From positions 1 to 64,000 of the forward strand of contig NZ_BOMB01000046.1 of NCBI RefSeq assembly GCF_016861975.1: a stretch of 64,000 nucleotides of DNA, written 5' to 3'. The stretch comes from Actinocatenispora rupis (lineage in GTDB: Bacteria > Actinomycetota > Actinomycetes > Mycobacteriales > Micromonosporaceae). A program made the translations under genes and the position numbers. Below the pieces are notes generated by a model. It ran no database searches. It had not been told where the DNA came from and was given only the letters and a program-made list of their open reading frames with translations. The first letter of the stretch is position 1. Every line of letters begins with the position of its first letter. Of the stretch, positions 17,131 to 27,615 are shown in pieces.

Positions 17131-18444
17131 TTGTCTCCCTCGCAGGATGTGCTCAACAAGCTGACGCCCGTGCTGACCAAGCGGTGGCTGTCGCCGGACG
17201 CGTGGCGCATCAACACGTACGAGAAGCTCGACGGGTACCAGGGGCTGAAGAAGGCGCTGAAGGCCCACCCGGACGACCTGATCCAGCTGGTGAAGGACTC
17301 CGGGCTGCGCGGCCGCGGCGGCGCCGGCTTCCCGACCGGGTTGAAGTGGTCGTTCATCCCGCAGAACGACGGCAAGCCGCACTACCTGGTGGTCAACGCC
17401 GACGAGGGCGAGCCGGGTACCTGCAAGGACCTGCCGCTGATGATGAACGACCCGCACTCGCTGATCGAGGGCGTCATCATCACGTGCTACGCGATCCGCG
17501 CCGAGCGGGCGTACATCTACATCCGCGGTGAGGCGGTGCACGCCGCTCGCCGGCTGCGCAACGCCGTCGCCGAGGCGTACGCGCGGGGTTACCTGGGCCG
17601 CAACATCCTCGGTACCGGGCTGAACGTCGAGCTGGTCGTCCACAGTGGAGCCGGGGCGTACATCTGCGGCGAGGAGACGGCGCTGCTGGACTCGCTGGAG
17701 GGCTTCCGCGGTCAGCCGCGACTGAAGCCGCCGTTCCCGGCGACGCACGGGCTCTACTCCTCGCCGACCGTGGTGAACAACGTCGGCACCATCGCGTCCG
17801 TGCCGTACATCGTGCTCGGCGGGGTCGACTGGTGGCGCCAGATGGGTACGGAGAAGTCGTCCGGCCCGATGATCTACTCGCTGTCCGGCCGCGTCGTGAA
17901 CCCCGGGCAGTACGAGTGCACGATGGGCATCACGCTGCGGGAGCTGCTGGAGCTGGCCGGCGGCATGCAGCCGGGCCACGAGCTGAAGTTCTGGACGCCG
18001 GGCGGGTCGTCGACGCCGATGTTCACCGCCGAGCACCTGGACGTCCCGCTGGACTTCGACTCGGTGGCGGCGCAGGGCTCGATGCTGGGCACCACGGCGA
18101 CGCAGATCTTCTCCGACCAGGACTGCCCGGTGTACGCGACGTACCGGTGGATCGAGTTCTACGCGCACGAGTCGTGCGGCAAGTGCACCCCGTGCCGTGA
18201 GGGCAACTACTGGATGGTCCGGATCCTGCGCCGGATCCTGTCCGGCCAGGGCACCCACGACGACCTCGACACCCTGCTGGACGCCTGCGACAACCTGCTG
18301 GGCCGGTCGTTCTGCGCGCTGGGCGACGGTGCGACCTCCCCGGTCACCTCGTCCATCAAGTACTTCAAGCAGGACTACCTGGACTACATCGAGGGCCGTA
18401 CGAAGCCCCTGCTCGACGCTCGCGAACTCGTGGGAGCGCACTGA
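17131..18444 (+). CDS. nuoF: NADH-quinone oxidoreductase subunit F
   Basis: The 51-kDa subunit that oxidises NADH through FMN; 437 residues. The FMN/NADH glycine motif [10 protein letters not shown] is at 61-70 and cluster N3 ligands are C349, C352, C355 and C395 ([12 protein letters not shown] and SFCALG). The likely start is TTG at 17131: AGGAGG at about 17116-17121, inside the end of nuoE, is nine bases upstream. A GTG at 17149 has no ribosome site. A TTG start could limit NADH-module translation. Confidence 0.93.
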   Translation: MSPSQDVLNKLTPVLTKRWLSPDAWRINTYEKLDGYQGLKKALKAHPDDLIQLVKDSGLRGRGGAGFPTGLKWSFIPQNDGKPHYLVVNADEGEPGTCKDLPLMMNDPHSLIEGVIITCYAIRAERAYIYIRGEAVHAARRLRNAVAEAYARGYLGRNILGTGLNVELVVHSGAGAYICGEETALLDSLEGFRGQPRLKPPFPATHGLYSSPTVVNNVGTIASVPYIVLGGVDWWRQMGTEKSSGPMIYSLSGRVVNPGQYECTMGITLRELLELAGGMQPGHELKFWTPGGSSTPMFTAEHLDVPLDFDSVAAQGSMLGTTATQIFSDQDCPVYATYRWIEFYAHESCGKCTPCREGNYWMVRILRRILSGQGTHDDLDTLLDACDNLLGRSFCALGDGATSPVTSSIKYFKQDYLDYIEGRTKPLLDARELVGAH

Positions 18445-18445
18445 C

Positions 18446-20992
18446 ATGACCATTGCTCCGCAGCAGGGCCAGGCGGTCGAGACCGTCACCCTGACCATCG
18501 ACGGCGTCGAAGCCACCGTGCCGAAGGGCACGCTGGTGATCCGGGCCGCCGAGCAGTTGGGCATCGCGATCCCGCGGTTCTGCGACCACCCGCTGCTGGA
18601 CCCGGCCGGCGCCTGCCGGCAGTGCCTCGTCGAGGTGGAGGGTCAGCGCAAGCCGCTGGCGTCCTGCACCACGACCTGCACCGAGGGCATGGTGGTGAAG
18701 ACGCAGCTCTCCTCGCCTGTCGCCAAGAAGGCGCAGGAGGGGATCATGGAGTTCCTGCTGATCAACCACCCGCTCGACTGCCCCATCTGCGACAAGGGCG
18801 GCGAGTGCCCCCTGCAGAACCAGGCGATGAGCGCCGGCCGGCCGGACTCGCGGTTCGTCGAGCAGAAGCGGGAGTACCCGAAGCCGCTGGCGATCTCGAC
18901 GCAGGTGCTGCTGGACCGGGAGCGCTGCGTACTCTGCCAGCGCTGCACGCGGTTCTCCGAGGAGATCGCGGGCGACCCGTTCATCGACCTGATGGAGCGG
19001 GGCGCGGCGGAGCAGATCGGCGTCTACTCCGACTCGCCGTACGTCGGCGTCGCCGGTGGCGACCGAGACGGCATTGCGGACGGGGCACTGAATTCCGAAG
19101 GCGACCCGTTCAACTCGTACTTCTCGGGCAACACGATCCAGATCTGTCCGGTGGGCGCGCTGACCTCCAGCGACTACCGGTTCCGGTCGCGGCCGTTCGA
19201 CCTGGTGTCGTCGCCGGCGATCAACGAGCACGACTCGTCCGGTGACGCGATCCGCGTCGACCACCGGCGCGGCAAGGTCACCCGCCGGCTGTCCGGCGAG
19301 GACGCCGCGGTCAACGAGGAGTGGATCAGCGACAAGGCCCGCTTCGCCTTCCGGTACGCGACGGCCCACGACCGCCTGACGTACCCGCTGGTGCGGGAGG
19401 ACGGCGAGCTGCGCCAGGCGTCCTGGACCGAGGCGCTGGCGAAGGCCGCGGAGGGCCTGGCCGCCGCACGTGACGCCGGCGGTGTCGGGGTGCTGACCGG
19501 CGGCCGGCTCACCGTCGAGGACGCGTACGCGTACGCCAAGTTCGCACGGGTCGCGTTGCGTACCAACGACATCGACTTCCGGGTGCGGCCGCACTCGGCC
19601 GAGGAGGCGGCGTTCCTGGCCGACTACGCGGCCGGCGTCAGCCCGAACAACGGTGGCGTGACGTACACCGACGTGGAGCACGCGCCGGTGGTACTGCTGG
19701 CCGGGCTGGAGCCGGAGGAGGAGGCCCCGTCGGTCTTCCTGCGGCTGCGCAAGGGTTTCCGCAAGCACGGGCTGCGGCTGTTCTCGGTGCAGCCGTTCGA
19801 GACCCCGGCGGTCGCCAAGACCGGCGGCACGCTCATCCAGGCCGCCCCCGGTACCGAGGCGGAGATCCTGTCCGCGCTCGCCGGTGACGCGCCGGTGGGC
19901 GTCGCCGAGATCGAGGCGGCGCGCCAGGCGGTGCGTACCGCGGGCGCGGTGGTCCTGGTCGGCGAGCGGCTGGCCGCGGTGCCGGGCGGGCTGTCCGCGG
20001 CGGCGCTGCTGGCCGACGTGACCGGCGCCCGGCTGGCCTGGGTGCCGCGCCGCGCCGGTGACCGCGGCGCGGTCGACGCCGGCTGCCTGCCCACGCTGCT
20101 GCCGGGTGCGCGTCCGGTCACCGACCTGTCCGGCCGGGTGCAGCTCGCGTCGTACTGGGGCGTCGAGTCGCTGCCGAGTACGCCGGGTCGGGACACCGCG
20201 GAGATCCTGGTCGCGGCCGCCACCGGGCAGCTCGCCGGCCTGGTCGTCGGCGGTGTCGACCCGGGCGACCTGCCCGACCCGGACGCCGCCGAGCAGGCGC
20301 TCGACGCGGTCGGCTTCCTGGTCTCGCTGGAACTCCGGGACAGCTGGGTGACCCGGCACGCCGACGTGGTGCTGCCGGTCGCCCCGGCGGTCGAGAAGTC
20401 CGGCTCCTTCCTGAACTGGGAGGGCCGGCTGCGGATCTTCGAGACGGTGCTGTCGACCGGCGCGATGACCGATGCCCGGGTACTCGACGCGATCGCCGCG
20501 GAGCTGGGCATCGCGCTCGGTACGGGTGACCCGCGCCGGATCCGCGCGGAGCTGGCCGGTCTGCCCGCGCACGAGGTACGCCCGACCCCGCCGAACCACC
20601 TGCCCGCCGAGCCGCCCACGCCGGGCGCCGGCCAGGCGGTCCTGGCGAGCTGGCACCACCTGCTCGACCTGGGCAGCCTGCAGGACGAGGCCGACTACCT
20701 GGCCGGTACGGCCCGGGCCGCCGTGGTACGGCTGTCCGCGACCACCGCCGCCGAGATCGGCGCCGCGGACGGGGCGCCGGTCACGGTGTCGACCGGGCGG
20801 GGCGCGATCACGCTGCCGTTGCGGATCACCGACATGCCGGACCGGGTGGTGTGGCTGCCGACCAACTCCGCCGGGAGTACGGTGCGGCGCACGCTCGGCA
20901 CCGACGCCGGCGCGGTCGTCGCGATCGCCGCCGACGGTGGCGGCACGAGCGGCCCGCTGCTCGCGCAGCAGACCAAGGAGGAGGACCAGTGA
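18446..20992 (+). CDS. nuoG: NADH-quinone oxidoreductase subunit G
   Basis: Large iron-sulfur subunit, 848 residues. The first about 240 residues hold a 2Fe-2S ferredoxin domain ([20 protein letters not shown]), the His-ligated cluster region ([17 protein letters not shown]) and a 4Fe-4S site ([10 protein letters not shown], later CPVGAL). A degenerate molybdopterin oxidoreductase-like domain fills the rest, with a C-terminal MopB-like beta-barrel ([16 protein letters not shown]). It passes electrons from NuoF/E toward NuoI/B. ATG 18446 follows nuoF directly; it ends in GTGA overlap with nuoH. Confidence 0.96.
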   Translation: MTIAPQQGQAVETVTLTIDGVEATVPKGTLVIRAAEQLGIAIPRFCDHPLLDPAGACRQCLVEVEGQRKPLASCTTTCTEGMVVKTQLSSPVAKKAQEGIMEFLLINHPLDCPICDKGGECPLQNQAMSAGRPDSRFVEQKREYPKPLAISTQVLLDRERCVLCQRCTRFSEEIAGDPFIDLMERGAAEQIGVYSDSPYVGVAGGDRDGIADGALNSEGDPFNSYFSGNTIQICPVGALTSSDYRFRSRPFDLVSSPAINEHDSSGDAIRVDHRRGKVTRRLSGEDAAVNEEWISDKARFAFRYATAHDRLTYPLVREDGELRQASWTEALAKAAEGLAAARDAGGVGVLTGGRLTVEDAYAYAKFARVALRTNDIDFRVRPHSAEEAAFLADYAAGVSPNNGGVTYTDVEHAPVVLLAGLEPEEEAPSVFLRLRKGFRKHGLRLFSVQPFETPAVAKTGGTLIQAAPGTEAEILSALAGDAPVGVAEIEAARQAVRTAGAVVLVGERLAAVPGGLSAAALLADVTGARLAWVPRRAGDRGAVDAGCLPTLLPGARPVTDLSGRVQLASYWGVESLPSTPGRDTAEILVAAATGQLAGLVVGGVDPGDLPDPDAAEQALDAVGFLVSLELRDSWVTRHADVVLPVAPAVEKSGSFLNWEGRLRIFETVLSTGAMTDARVLDAIAAELGIALGTGDPRRIRAELAGLPAHEVRPTPPNHLPAEPPTPGAGQAVLASWHHLLDLGSLQDEADYLAGTARAAVVRLSATTAAEIGAADGAPVTVSTGRGAITLPLRITDMPDRVVWLPTNSAGSTVRRTLGTDAGAVVAIAADGGGTSGPLLAQQTKEEDQ

Positions 20993-22407
20993 ACACCTCC
21001 GGCCTCGCAGGGCTGGCGGCGGGCGGGCAGCCCGCCGGGTTCGGGCACGACGTCTGGTGGATCGTTCTCATCAAGGTCGTCGCGGCCTTCGTCCTGTTGC
21101 TGTTGCTGACGCTGTTCGCGGTCGTGTTCGAGCGCAAGGTGATCGGCGCCTTCCAGGTGCGTCCGGGGCCGAACCGGAAGGCCCGCGGCTTCGGCTGGCT
21201 GCAGAGCCTCGCCGACGGTCTGAAGCTGGCGTTCAAGGAAGAGATCATCCCGACGCTGGCCGACAAGCCGGTGTACTTCATCGCCCCGGTGATCTCCGGC
21301 GCGGTGGCGTTCCTGTCGTTCGCGGTGATCCCGCTGGGGCCCGAGGTCAGCATCTTCGGGCACCACACGATGCTCCAGGTCTCCGACGTACCGGTGGCGG
21401 TGCTGGTGATCCTGGCCGCCTCGTCGATGGCGGTGTACGGCACGGTCCTCGCCGGCTGGGCCTCCGGTACGAGCTGGCCGCTGCTGGGCGGCATGCGCGC
21501 CGCGGCCCAGATGATCTCGTACGAGGTCGCGATGGGGTTGTCGATGGTCGCGGTGTTCATGACCGCGCACTCGATGTCCACCTCGGAGATCGTGGCCGCG
21601 CAGGCGCACGGCGCGTCCCTGGAGCTCGGCGTCTTCACCACGCACATCCCCAGCTGGTACTTCATCCCGCTGCTGCCGAGCTTCGTCATCTACTTCATCT
21701 CGGCGCTGGGTGAGGGCAACCGGACCCCGTTCGACCTGCCCGAGGGCGAGTCGGAGCTGACCGGCGGATACCTGACCGAGTACTCGTCGTTCAAGTTCGC
21801 GATGTTCTACCTGGCGGAGTACATCGCGATGGTGACGATCTCCGCCCTGTGCGTGACGCTGTTCTTCGGCGGTTGGCGCGCACCGTGGCCGATCTCGCTG
21901 TGGTCCGGCGCGAACTCCGGCTGGGTGCCGATCATCTGGTTCCTGGCCAAGACGATCATCTTCATGGGCGTCCTGGTGTGGATCCGGGCGACGCTGCCCC
22001 GGGTGCGCTACGACCAGCTCATGAAGCTGGGCTGGAAGGTCCTCATGCCGGTCAACCTGGTCTGGATCCTGATCCTGGCCGGGCTGCGGGTGGCGGCGCG
22101 CAACAACGACCAGACGAAGTACCTGGTACTCGCCGGGATCGTGGTCACGGTGCTGCTGCTGGTGCTCGTGTGGCCGGAGAAGCAGAAGGACGACCGCACC
22201 CAGCTGAAGCGCGAGATCGACACCGGCGTCGGTGGCTACCCGGTGCCGCCGCTCGACCTGGTGGTACCGCCGAATCCGCGGCTGAAGCGGCTCGAAGCGG
22301 AGCGCGCCGAGGAACCGGTCGGGGCCGGCAGCAAGGGATCGGCCGGTAGTGGTGCCGCCGCGGGCGGCCCGAGCGAGACTGCCGCCTCCGGCGGCAGCGA
22401 GGAGTGA
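20989..22407 (+). CDS. nuoH: NADH-quinone oxidoreductase subunit H
   Basis: Membrane subunit contacting the quinone channel, 472 residues with eight or nine transmembrane helices in residues 20-400. Family motifs [25 protein letters not shown] and [20 protein letters not shown] are present. The last about 70 residues form a soluble Lys/Glu then Gly/Ser-rich tail that minimal NuoH lacks. GTG 20989 overlaps the nuoG stop. Confidence 0.96.
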   Translation: MNTSGLAGLAAGGQPAGFGHDVWWIVLIKVVAAFVLLLLLTLFAVVFERKVIGAFQVRPGPNRKARGFGWLQSLADGLKLAFKEEIIPTLADKPVYFIAPVISGAVAFLSFAVIPLGPEVSIFGHHTMLQVSDVPVAVLVILAASSMAVYGTVLAGWASGTSWPLLGGMRAAAQMISYEVAMGLSMVAVFMTAHSMSTSEIVAAQAHGASLELGVFTTHIPSWYFIPLLPSFVIYFISALGEGNRTPFDLPEGESELTGGYLTEYSSFKFAMFYLAEYIAMVTISALCVTLFFGGWRAPWPISLWSGANSGWVPIIWFLAKTIIFMGVLVWIRATLPRVRYDQLMKLGWKVLMPVNLVWILILAGLRVAARNNDQTKYLVLAGIVVTVLLLVLVWPEKQKDDRTQLKREIDTGVGGYPVPPLDLVVPPNPRLKRLEAERAEEPVGAGSKGSAGSGAAAGGPSETAASGGSEE

Positions 22408-22410
22408 GTC

Positions 22411-22977
22411 GTGTTCGAACCCATCAAGGGTTTCGGGGTCTCCCTCGCGAACATGTTCAAGCCGCATGTGACCGAGAAGTACCCGGAGAAGATGCGGCCG
22501 ACGGCACCCCGGTACCACGGCCGGCACATCCTGAACCGGCACCCGGACGGGCTGGAGAAGTGCGTCGGCTGCGAGCTGTGCGCGTGGGCCTGCCCGGCCG
22601 ACGCGATCTACGTCGAGGGTGCCGACAACACCGACGAGGAGCGCTTCTCGCCCGGTGAGCGGTACGCCGGGACGTACCAGATCAACTACCTGCGCTGCAT
22701 CTTCTGCGGCCTGTGCATCGAGGCGTGCCCGACCCGTTCGCTGACCATGAGCAACGAGTACGAGCTGGCCAACGACAGCCGGCAGGACCTGATCTTCACG
22801 AAGGAGCAGCTGCTCGCGCCGCTGCTGCCGGGCATGGAGCAGCCGCCGCACGACATGCGCCTCGGCCACTCCGAGCAGGACTACTACGTCGGCGCCCTGG
22901 AGAACCCGGGCATGTCCGCCGGCGCCGAGTACTCGGTCCAGCAGGAGACGGCGCGCAAGTCGGGGGGTGCGGCATGA
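22411..22977 (+). CDS. nuoI: NADH-quinone oxidoreductase subunit I
   Basis: Ferredoxin-like subunit carrying clusters N6a and N6b, 188 residues. Both CxxCxxCxxxCP motifs are intact: [15 protein letters not shown] near residue 50 and [14 protein letters not shown] near 95. It relays electrons to NuoB. GTG start three bases after nuoH; ends with an ATGA overlap with nuoJ. Confidence 0.97.
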   Translation: MFEPIKGFGVSLANMFKPHVTEKYPEKMRPTAPRYHGRHILNRHPDGLEKCVGCELCAWACPADAIYVEGADNTDEERFSPGERYAGTYQINYLRCIFCGLCIEACPTRSLTMSNEYELANDSRQDLIFTKEQLLAPLLPGMEQPPHDMRLGHSEQDYYVGALENPGMSAGAEYSVQQETARKSGGAA

Positions 22978-23789
22978 CCCACGTACTCGCGCATCCGCTC
23001 GCCGGTCAGGTGCTCGCGCTCGCCAGCCCGGGCGCGATGGGTACCGGCGAGAAGGTGGCGTTCTGGGTCCTCGGCATCATCGCGCTGGGCTGCGCGATCG
23101 CGATGGTCGCCGCCCGCAACGCCATGCACTCGGCGCTGTTCCTCGTGGTCACGATGTTCTGCCTGGGGATCTTCTACATCATCCAGGCCGGGCCGTTCAT
23201 CGGCATGGCCCAGATCATCGTGTACACCGGCGCGATCATGATGCTGTTCCTCTTCGTACTGATGCTGGTCGGACGGGACGTGTCCGACTCGCTGATCGAG
23301 ACGCTGCGCGGGCAGCGTACGGCGGGCATCCTGGTGGGCCTCGGCCTCGCCGGCCTGCTCGGCGGCGGCATCGCCCGCGCGCTCGGCTCGATCGATGCGA
23401 AGGGCCTGGAGCAGGCGAACGCGACGCACGGCGGCAACGTGCCGGGCCTCGCCGCGCTGATGTTCACCCGGTACGTGTTCGCCTTCGAGGTCACCAGCGC
23501 CCTGCTGATCACCGCCGCCGTCGGCGCGATGATCCTGGCGCACGTGCAGCGCAACGGCGAGAAGAAGACGCAGAAGGAACAGTCCCGGGAGCGGTTCGCC
23601 GAGGGCAACCACCCGGCGCCGAAGGCGGGTCCGGGCGTGTTCGCGCACAGCAACTCGGTGGCCACCCCGGCGATCCTCCCGGACGGGACGCGGTCGGCGC
23701 GGAGCATCTCGCCGCTCGTCGAGCCGCGCGAGCTGACCGCCGAGGACACCCGCCCGAAGGACACCCTGACGGGAGGCGGAAACCAGTGA
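22974..23789 (+). CDS. nuoJ: NADH-quinone oxidoreductase subunit J
   Basis: Membrane-arm subunit with five transmembrane helices in residues about 15-195 ([23 protein letters not shown] is the pi-bulge helix region known in ND6). Total 271 residues; about 75 C-terminal residues are a charged cytoplasmic tail. ATG 22974 overlaps nuoI; it ends overlapping nuoK. Confidence 0.96.
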   Translation: MTHVLAHPLAGQVLALASPGAMGTGEKVAFWVLGIIALGCAIAMVAARNAMHSALFLVVTMFCLGIFYIIQAGPFIGMAQIIVYTGAIMMLFLFVLMLVGRDVSDSLIETLRGQRTAGILVGLGLAGLLGGGIARALGSIDAKGLEQANATHGGNVPGLAALMFTRYVFAFEVTSALLITAAVGAMILAHVQRNGEKKTQKEQSRERFAEGNHPAPKAGPGVFAHSNSVATPAILPDGTRSARSISPLVEPRELTAEDTRPKDTLTGGGNQ

Positions 23790-24085
23790 CCCCGACGTAC
23801 TACCTGGTGCTGTCCGCGGCGCTGTTCTGTGTCGGCGCGGTCGGCGTACTGATCCGGCGCAACGCGATCGTGGTCTTCATGTCCGTCGAGCTGATGCTGA
23901 ACGCGGGCAACCTGGCGCTGGTCACGTTCGCGCGGATCAACGGCTCGCTGGACGGGCAGATCATGGCGTTCTTCGTGATGGTGGTGGCCGCGGCCGAGGT
24001 GGTGGTCGGTCTTGCGATCATCATGTCGATCTTCCGAACGCGCCGCTCGGCCTCCGTCGACGACTCCAACCTGCTGAAGTACTGA
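23786..24085 (+). CDS. nuoK: NADH-quinone oxidoreductase subunit K
   Basis: The 99-residue, three-helix membrane subunit; homologue of the Mrp antiporter subunit C. Conserved membrane glutamates are visible in [10 protein letters not shown] and [13 protein letters not shown] 23786 overlaps the nuoJ stop (GTGA). The short upstream open frame is a shadow of nuoJ. Confidence 0.97.
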   Translation: MTPTYYLVLSAALFCVGAVGVLIRRNAIVVFMSVELMLNAGNLALVTFARINGSLDGQIMAFFVMVVAAAEVVVGLAIIMSIFRTRRSASVDDSNLLKY

Positions 24086-24095
24086 GGACATTTCG

Positions 24096-26015
24096 ATGAC
24101 ACTGGCCGAACAGGTGCAGTACCAGAGCGCCACCGGTGCCCTGTCGAGCGTCTGGCTGCTCATCGCGATCCCGCTGGCGAGCGCCGCGGTGTTGCTGCTG
24201 CTGGGCCGCAAGGCGGACCGGTGGGGCCACATCCTCGGCTGCGCCAGCATCGGGGCGTCGTTCGTCCTCGGGCTCTGGTACTTCTTCACGCTGCGCGGGC
24301 TCGGCCACAAGGCCGTGTCGCTCGACCTTTTCAACTTCATCCAGGTCGGCCGGTTCAAGGTCGACTGGGGCATCCTGTACGACCCGCTCTCCGCCACCTT
24401 CGTCCTGCTGATCACCGGCGTGGGTTTCCTCATCCACGTGTACGCGGTCGGCTACATGAAGGAGGACCCGGGCCGTCGCCGCTTCTTCGGGTACTTCAAC
24501 CTGTTCGCCTCGGCGATGCTGCTTCTGGTGCTGGGCAACAGCTTCCTGATGACGTTCATCGGCTGGGAGGGCGTGGGTCTCGCGTCGTACCTGCTGATCT
24601 CCTGGTACCAGGACCGGCCGGCCGCGGCGACCGCGGGCAAGAAGGCGTTCCTGATGAACCGGGTCGGTGACGCCGCGTTCCTGGTCGCCATGTTCCTGAT
24701 GTTCGCGAACCTCGGCAGCACCGACTTCGCCACCGTGTTCAACGGGGTCGGCGCGCTGCCCCACGGGGTGACGCTGGCGATGGCGCTGCTGCTGCTCGCC
24801 GGCGCGTGCGGCAAGTCCGGCCAGTTCCCGCTGCAGGCGTGGCTGCCGGACGCGATGGAGGGCCCGACCCCGGTGTCGGCGCTGATCCACGCGGCGACGA
24901 TGGTGACCGCCGGCGTGTACCTGATCGCCCGGTCGAACCCGATCTTCGACGCCACCTCGCTCGGCCAGACCATCGTGGTCGCGGTCGGCGCGTTCACGCT
25001 GCTGCTCGGGTGCGTCATCGGCTGCGCGAAGGACGACATCAAGCGCGTCCTCGCGTACTCGACGGTCAGCCAGATCGGGTACATGTTCCTCGCCGTCGGT
25101 CTCGGCGGCGGGGCGTACGCGCTGGGCATCCTGCACCTGCTGGCGCACGGCTTCTTCAAGGCCGGGCTGTTCCTCGGCGCCGGTTCGGTCATGCACGGGA
25201 TGAAGGACCAGACCGACCTCCGCCGGTTCGGTGGCCTGTGGCGGTACATGCCGGTCACCTGGGCCACGGTGGGCCTCGGATACCTGGCCATCATCGGGAT
25301 CCCGCCGCTGTCCGGGTTCTTCTCGAAGGACCCGATCATCGACGCGGCGTTCGCCCGTGGCGGCTGGCAGGGCTGGGTATTCGGCCTGGCCGCGCTGCTC
25401 GGCGCCGGCCTGACCGCGTTCTACATGACGCGGCTGTTCGTGCTCACGTTCCACGGCAAGAAGCGGTGGACGGACGACATCGAGCACCCGCACGAGTCGC
25501 CCGGCGTGATGAAGCTGCCGATGATCCTGCTCGCGGTCGGCTCGGTCGCGGCCGGCGGCCTGCTGGTGTACGGCGGCTTCACGACCTGGCTGGAGCCGGT
25601 GTTCGGCACCACGGAGGTGCCGGGCCACGAGCCCAACAGGGCCATGATGATCGGCATCAGCCTCGCCGTCGTGCTGGTCGGCGTCGCGATCGCCTGGCTG
25701 CTGTTCCGCCGCGGTACGGCGCTCGTCGAGCAGCCGGCCCGCAGCCCGATCGTCCGCGCGGCCCGGGAGAACCTGTACGGGGACGTCTTCAACGAGACCG
25801 TCTTCGAACTGCCCGGCAAGCTGCTGACCCGCGCGGCGGTCTTCTTTGACGGCAAGGGAATCGACGGCATCGTGACCGGGCTGGCCGCCATCGTCGGCGG
25901 CAGTTCGAGCCGGCTGCGTCGACTCCAGACCGGCTTCGTCCGGTCGTACGCGTTGACGATCCTCGGAGGTGCACTCGTCGTGGTAGCGGCGCTCATGGCG
26001 GTGAAGCTCGGATGA
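24096..26015 (+). CDS. nuoL: NADH-quinone oxidoreductase subunit L
   Basis: Distal Mrp-type proton-pumping subunit, 639 residues with about 16 membrane helices including the long lateral helix at the C-terminus. Core motifs: GWEGVGLASYLLISWYQDRP (helix-5 glutamate), KSGQFPLQAWLPDAMEGPTPVSALIHAATMV and CAKDDIKRVLAYSTVSQIGYM. ATG 24096 follows GAGGAC. The stop is overlapped by a 27-codon linker frame that leads to nuoM. Confidence 0.97.
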   Translation: MTLAEQVQYQSATGALSSVWLLIAIPLASAAVLLLLGRKADRWGHILGCASIGASFVLGLWYFFTLRGLGHKAVSLDLFNFIQVGRFKVDWGILYDPLSATFVLLITGVGFLIHVYAVGYMKEDPGRRRFFGYFNLFASAMLLLVLGNSFLMTFIGWEGVGLASYLLISWYQDRPAAATAGKKAFLMNRVGDAAFLVAMFLMFANLGSTDFATVFNGVGALPHGVTLAMALLLLAGACGKSGQFPLQAWLPDAMEGPTPVSALIHAATMVTAGVYLIARSNPIFDATSLGQTIVVAVGAFTLLLGCVIGCAKDDIKRVLAYSTVSQIGYMFLAVGLGGGAYALGILHLLAHGFFKAGLFLGAGSVMHGMKDQTDLRRFGGLWRYMPVTWATVGLGYLAIIGIPPLSGFFSKDPIIDAAFARGGWQGWVFGLAALLGAGLTAFYMTRLFVLTFHGKKRWTDDIEHPHESPGVMKLPMILLAVGSVAAGGLLVYGGFTTWLEPVFGTTEVPGHEPNRAMMIGISLAVVLVGVAIAWLLFRRGTALVEQPARSPIVRAARENLYGDVFNETVFELPGKLLTRAAVFFDGKGIDGIVTGLAAIVGGSSSRLRRLQTGFVRSYALTILGGALVVVAALMAVKLG

Positions 26016-26095
26016 GCGAGCGTATGCGAGCGAATCGGGAAGCACCGCGCGTCGTGCCTCATGACCGGTCGGAACGAAGCGGAGAGCGGGCATGA
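26012..26095 (+). CDS. 27-residue linker mini-ORF between nuoL and nuoM
   Basis: ATG 26012 overlaps the nuoL stop (ATGA). The 27-codon frame, beginning MSERMRANRE and rich in Arg/Glu, ends exactly in another ATGA overlap with nuoM. It belongs to the same repeat family as the two mini-ORFs between nuoM2 and nuoN2: all start MSER and share GTCGTGC-GCCTC core segments. The coding phase is intact but the peptide may have no function; its main effect may be to keep translation coupled across an inserted repeat. Confidence 0.55.
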   Translation: MSERMRANREAPRVVPHDRSERSGERA

Positions 26096-27615
26096 GTGGG
26101 TTTCCGTTCCTTCCGGTGCTGACTGTTGCGCCGGCGGTGGGTGCGCTGGTGGTGGCGCTGCTGCCGCGCAGCAACGCGCAGCTCGCCAAGGTCGTGGCAC
26201 TGGTCTGGTCGCTGGCCGTCCTGGTCGTGACCGCGGTGATGTGCGTGGTCTTCCAGGCCAACGGCAAGCGGTTCCAGTTCCACGACTCGTACCCGTGGAT
26301 CAAGACGTGGGGCATCAACTTCACGTTCCAGGTGGACGGCATCGCGCTGGTGATGCTGGCCCTGACCGCGGTCCTGGTCCCGATCGTCATCGTGGCGAGC
26401 TGGCACGACGCCGAGCGGTCGAAGCGTTCGGTGAACACGTACATGGCGCTGCTGCTGGCGCTGGAGGCGACGATGGTCGGCGTCTTCGCCGCCTCGGACA
26501 TCTTCCTGTTCTACGTGTTCTTCGAGGTCATGCTCGTCCCGATGTACTTCCTGATCGGGTCGTACGGTGGCCAGCGCCGGCAGTACGCGGCGGTCAAGTT
26601 CTTCCTGTACTCGCTGTTCGGCGGTCTGCTGATGCTGGCCGCGGTGATCGGCCTGTGGGTCGTCGGCGGGCACACCCTCGACTGGAACTCGTTGCAGCAC
26701 GCGAACCTCGACACCGGGGTGGCGCGCTGGATCTTCCTCGGGTTCTTCCTGGCGTTCGCGATCAAGGCGCCGTTCTTCCCGTTCCACACCTGGCTGCCGG
26801 ACGCCGGTGGCGCCGCGCCGGCCGGTGCTGCCGCGCTGCTCGTCGGCGTACTCGACAAGGTCGGCACGTACGGGATCCTGCGGTTCTGCCTGCCGCTGTT
26901 CCCGGAGGCGTCGCGGTTCTTCGCGCCGCTCGCGCTGGCCCTGTCGGTCATCGGGATCATCTACGGCGCGCTGCTCGCCGTCGGGCAGAACGACCTGAAG
27001 CGGCTCGTGGCGTACACGTCGATCGCGCACTTCGGGTTCATCGGCATCGGCATCTTCGCCTTCACCAGCCAGGCCGGTACGGGCGCGGTGCTCTACATGC
27101 TCAACCACGGCCTGTCGACCGGCGCGCTGTTCCTCATCGTCGGGATGCTCGTACAGCGGCGCGGTTCGGCGAACGTCCGGGACTTCGGCGGCGCGGCGAA
27201 GCTGGTACCGGTGCTCGCCGGGTGCTTCTTCATCGCCGGGCTGTCGTCGCTGGCGCTGCCGGGCACCTCGCCGTTCGTGAGCGAGTTCCTGGTCCTGCTC
27301 GGCACGTTCACCACGCACAAGGCGCTCGCGATCGTGGCGACGTCGGGCGTCATCCTCGCCGCCGGCTACATCCTCTGGATGTACCAGCGGTCCATGCAGG
27401 GCACGCTGAACCCGGAGCTGGCGAAGTCGGACGGCTTCAAGCAGGACCTGACCGGTCGGGAGAAGTGGGTCGTCGCGCCGCTGATCCTGCTGATCCTGGT
27501 ACTCGGGGTCTACCCGAAGCCGGTGATCAACGTGATCAGCCCCGCCGTGACCGCGACCATGCACGACATCGGCAAGTCCGATCCGGTCCCTAGCGCGGTA
27601 GGGGAGCACAAGTGA
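26092..27615 (+). CDS. nuoM: NADH-quinone oxidoreductase subunit M
   Basis: Mrp-type proton-pumping subunit, 507 residues, about 14 membrane helices. Motifs FFEVMLVPMYFLIGSYGG (helix-5 glutamate), KAPFFPFHTWLPDAGGAAPAGAAALL and VGQNDLKRLVAYTSIAHFGFI. ATG 26092 overlaps the linker mini-ORF and the ribosome region GGAGAGCGGGC directly precedes it. It ends GTGA into nuoN. Confidence 0.97.
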   Translation: MSGFPFLPVLTVAPAVGALVVALLPRSNAQLAKVVALVWSLAVLVVTAVMCVVFQANGKRFQFHDSYPWIKTWGINFTFQVDGIALVMLALTAVLVPIVIVASWHDAERSKRSVNTYMALLLALEATMVGVFAASDIFLFYVFFEVMLVPMYFLIGSYGGQRRQYAAVKFFLYSLFGGLLMLAAVIGLWVVGGHTLDWNSLQHANLDTGVARWIFLGFFLAFAIKAPFFPFHTWLPDAGGAAPAGAAALLVGVLDKVGTYGILRFCLPLFPEASRFFAPLALALSVIGIIYGALLAVGQNDLKRLVAYTSIAHFGFIGIGIFAFTSQAGTGAVLYMLNHGLSTGALFLIVGMLVQRRGSANVRDFGGAAKLVPVLAGCFFIAGLSSLALPGTSPFVSEFLVLLGTFTTHKALAIVATSGVILAAGYILWMYQRSMQGTLNPELAKSDGFKQDLTGREKWVVAPLILLILVLGVYPKPVINVISPAVTATMHDIGKSDPVPSAVGEHK

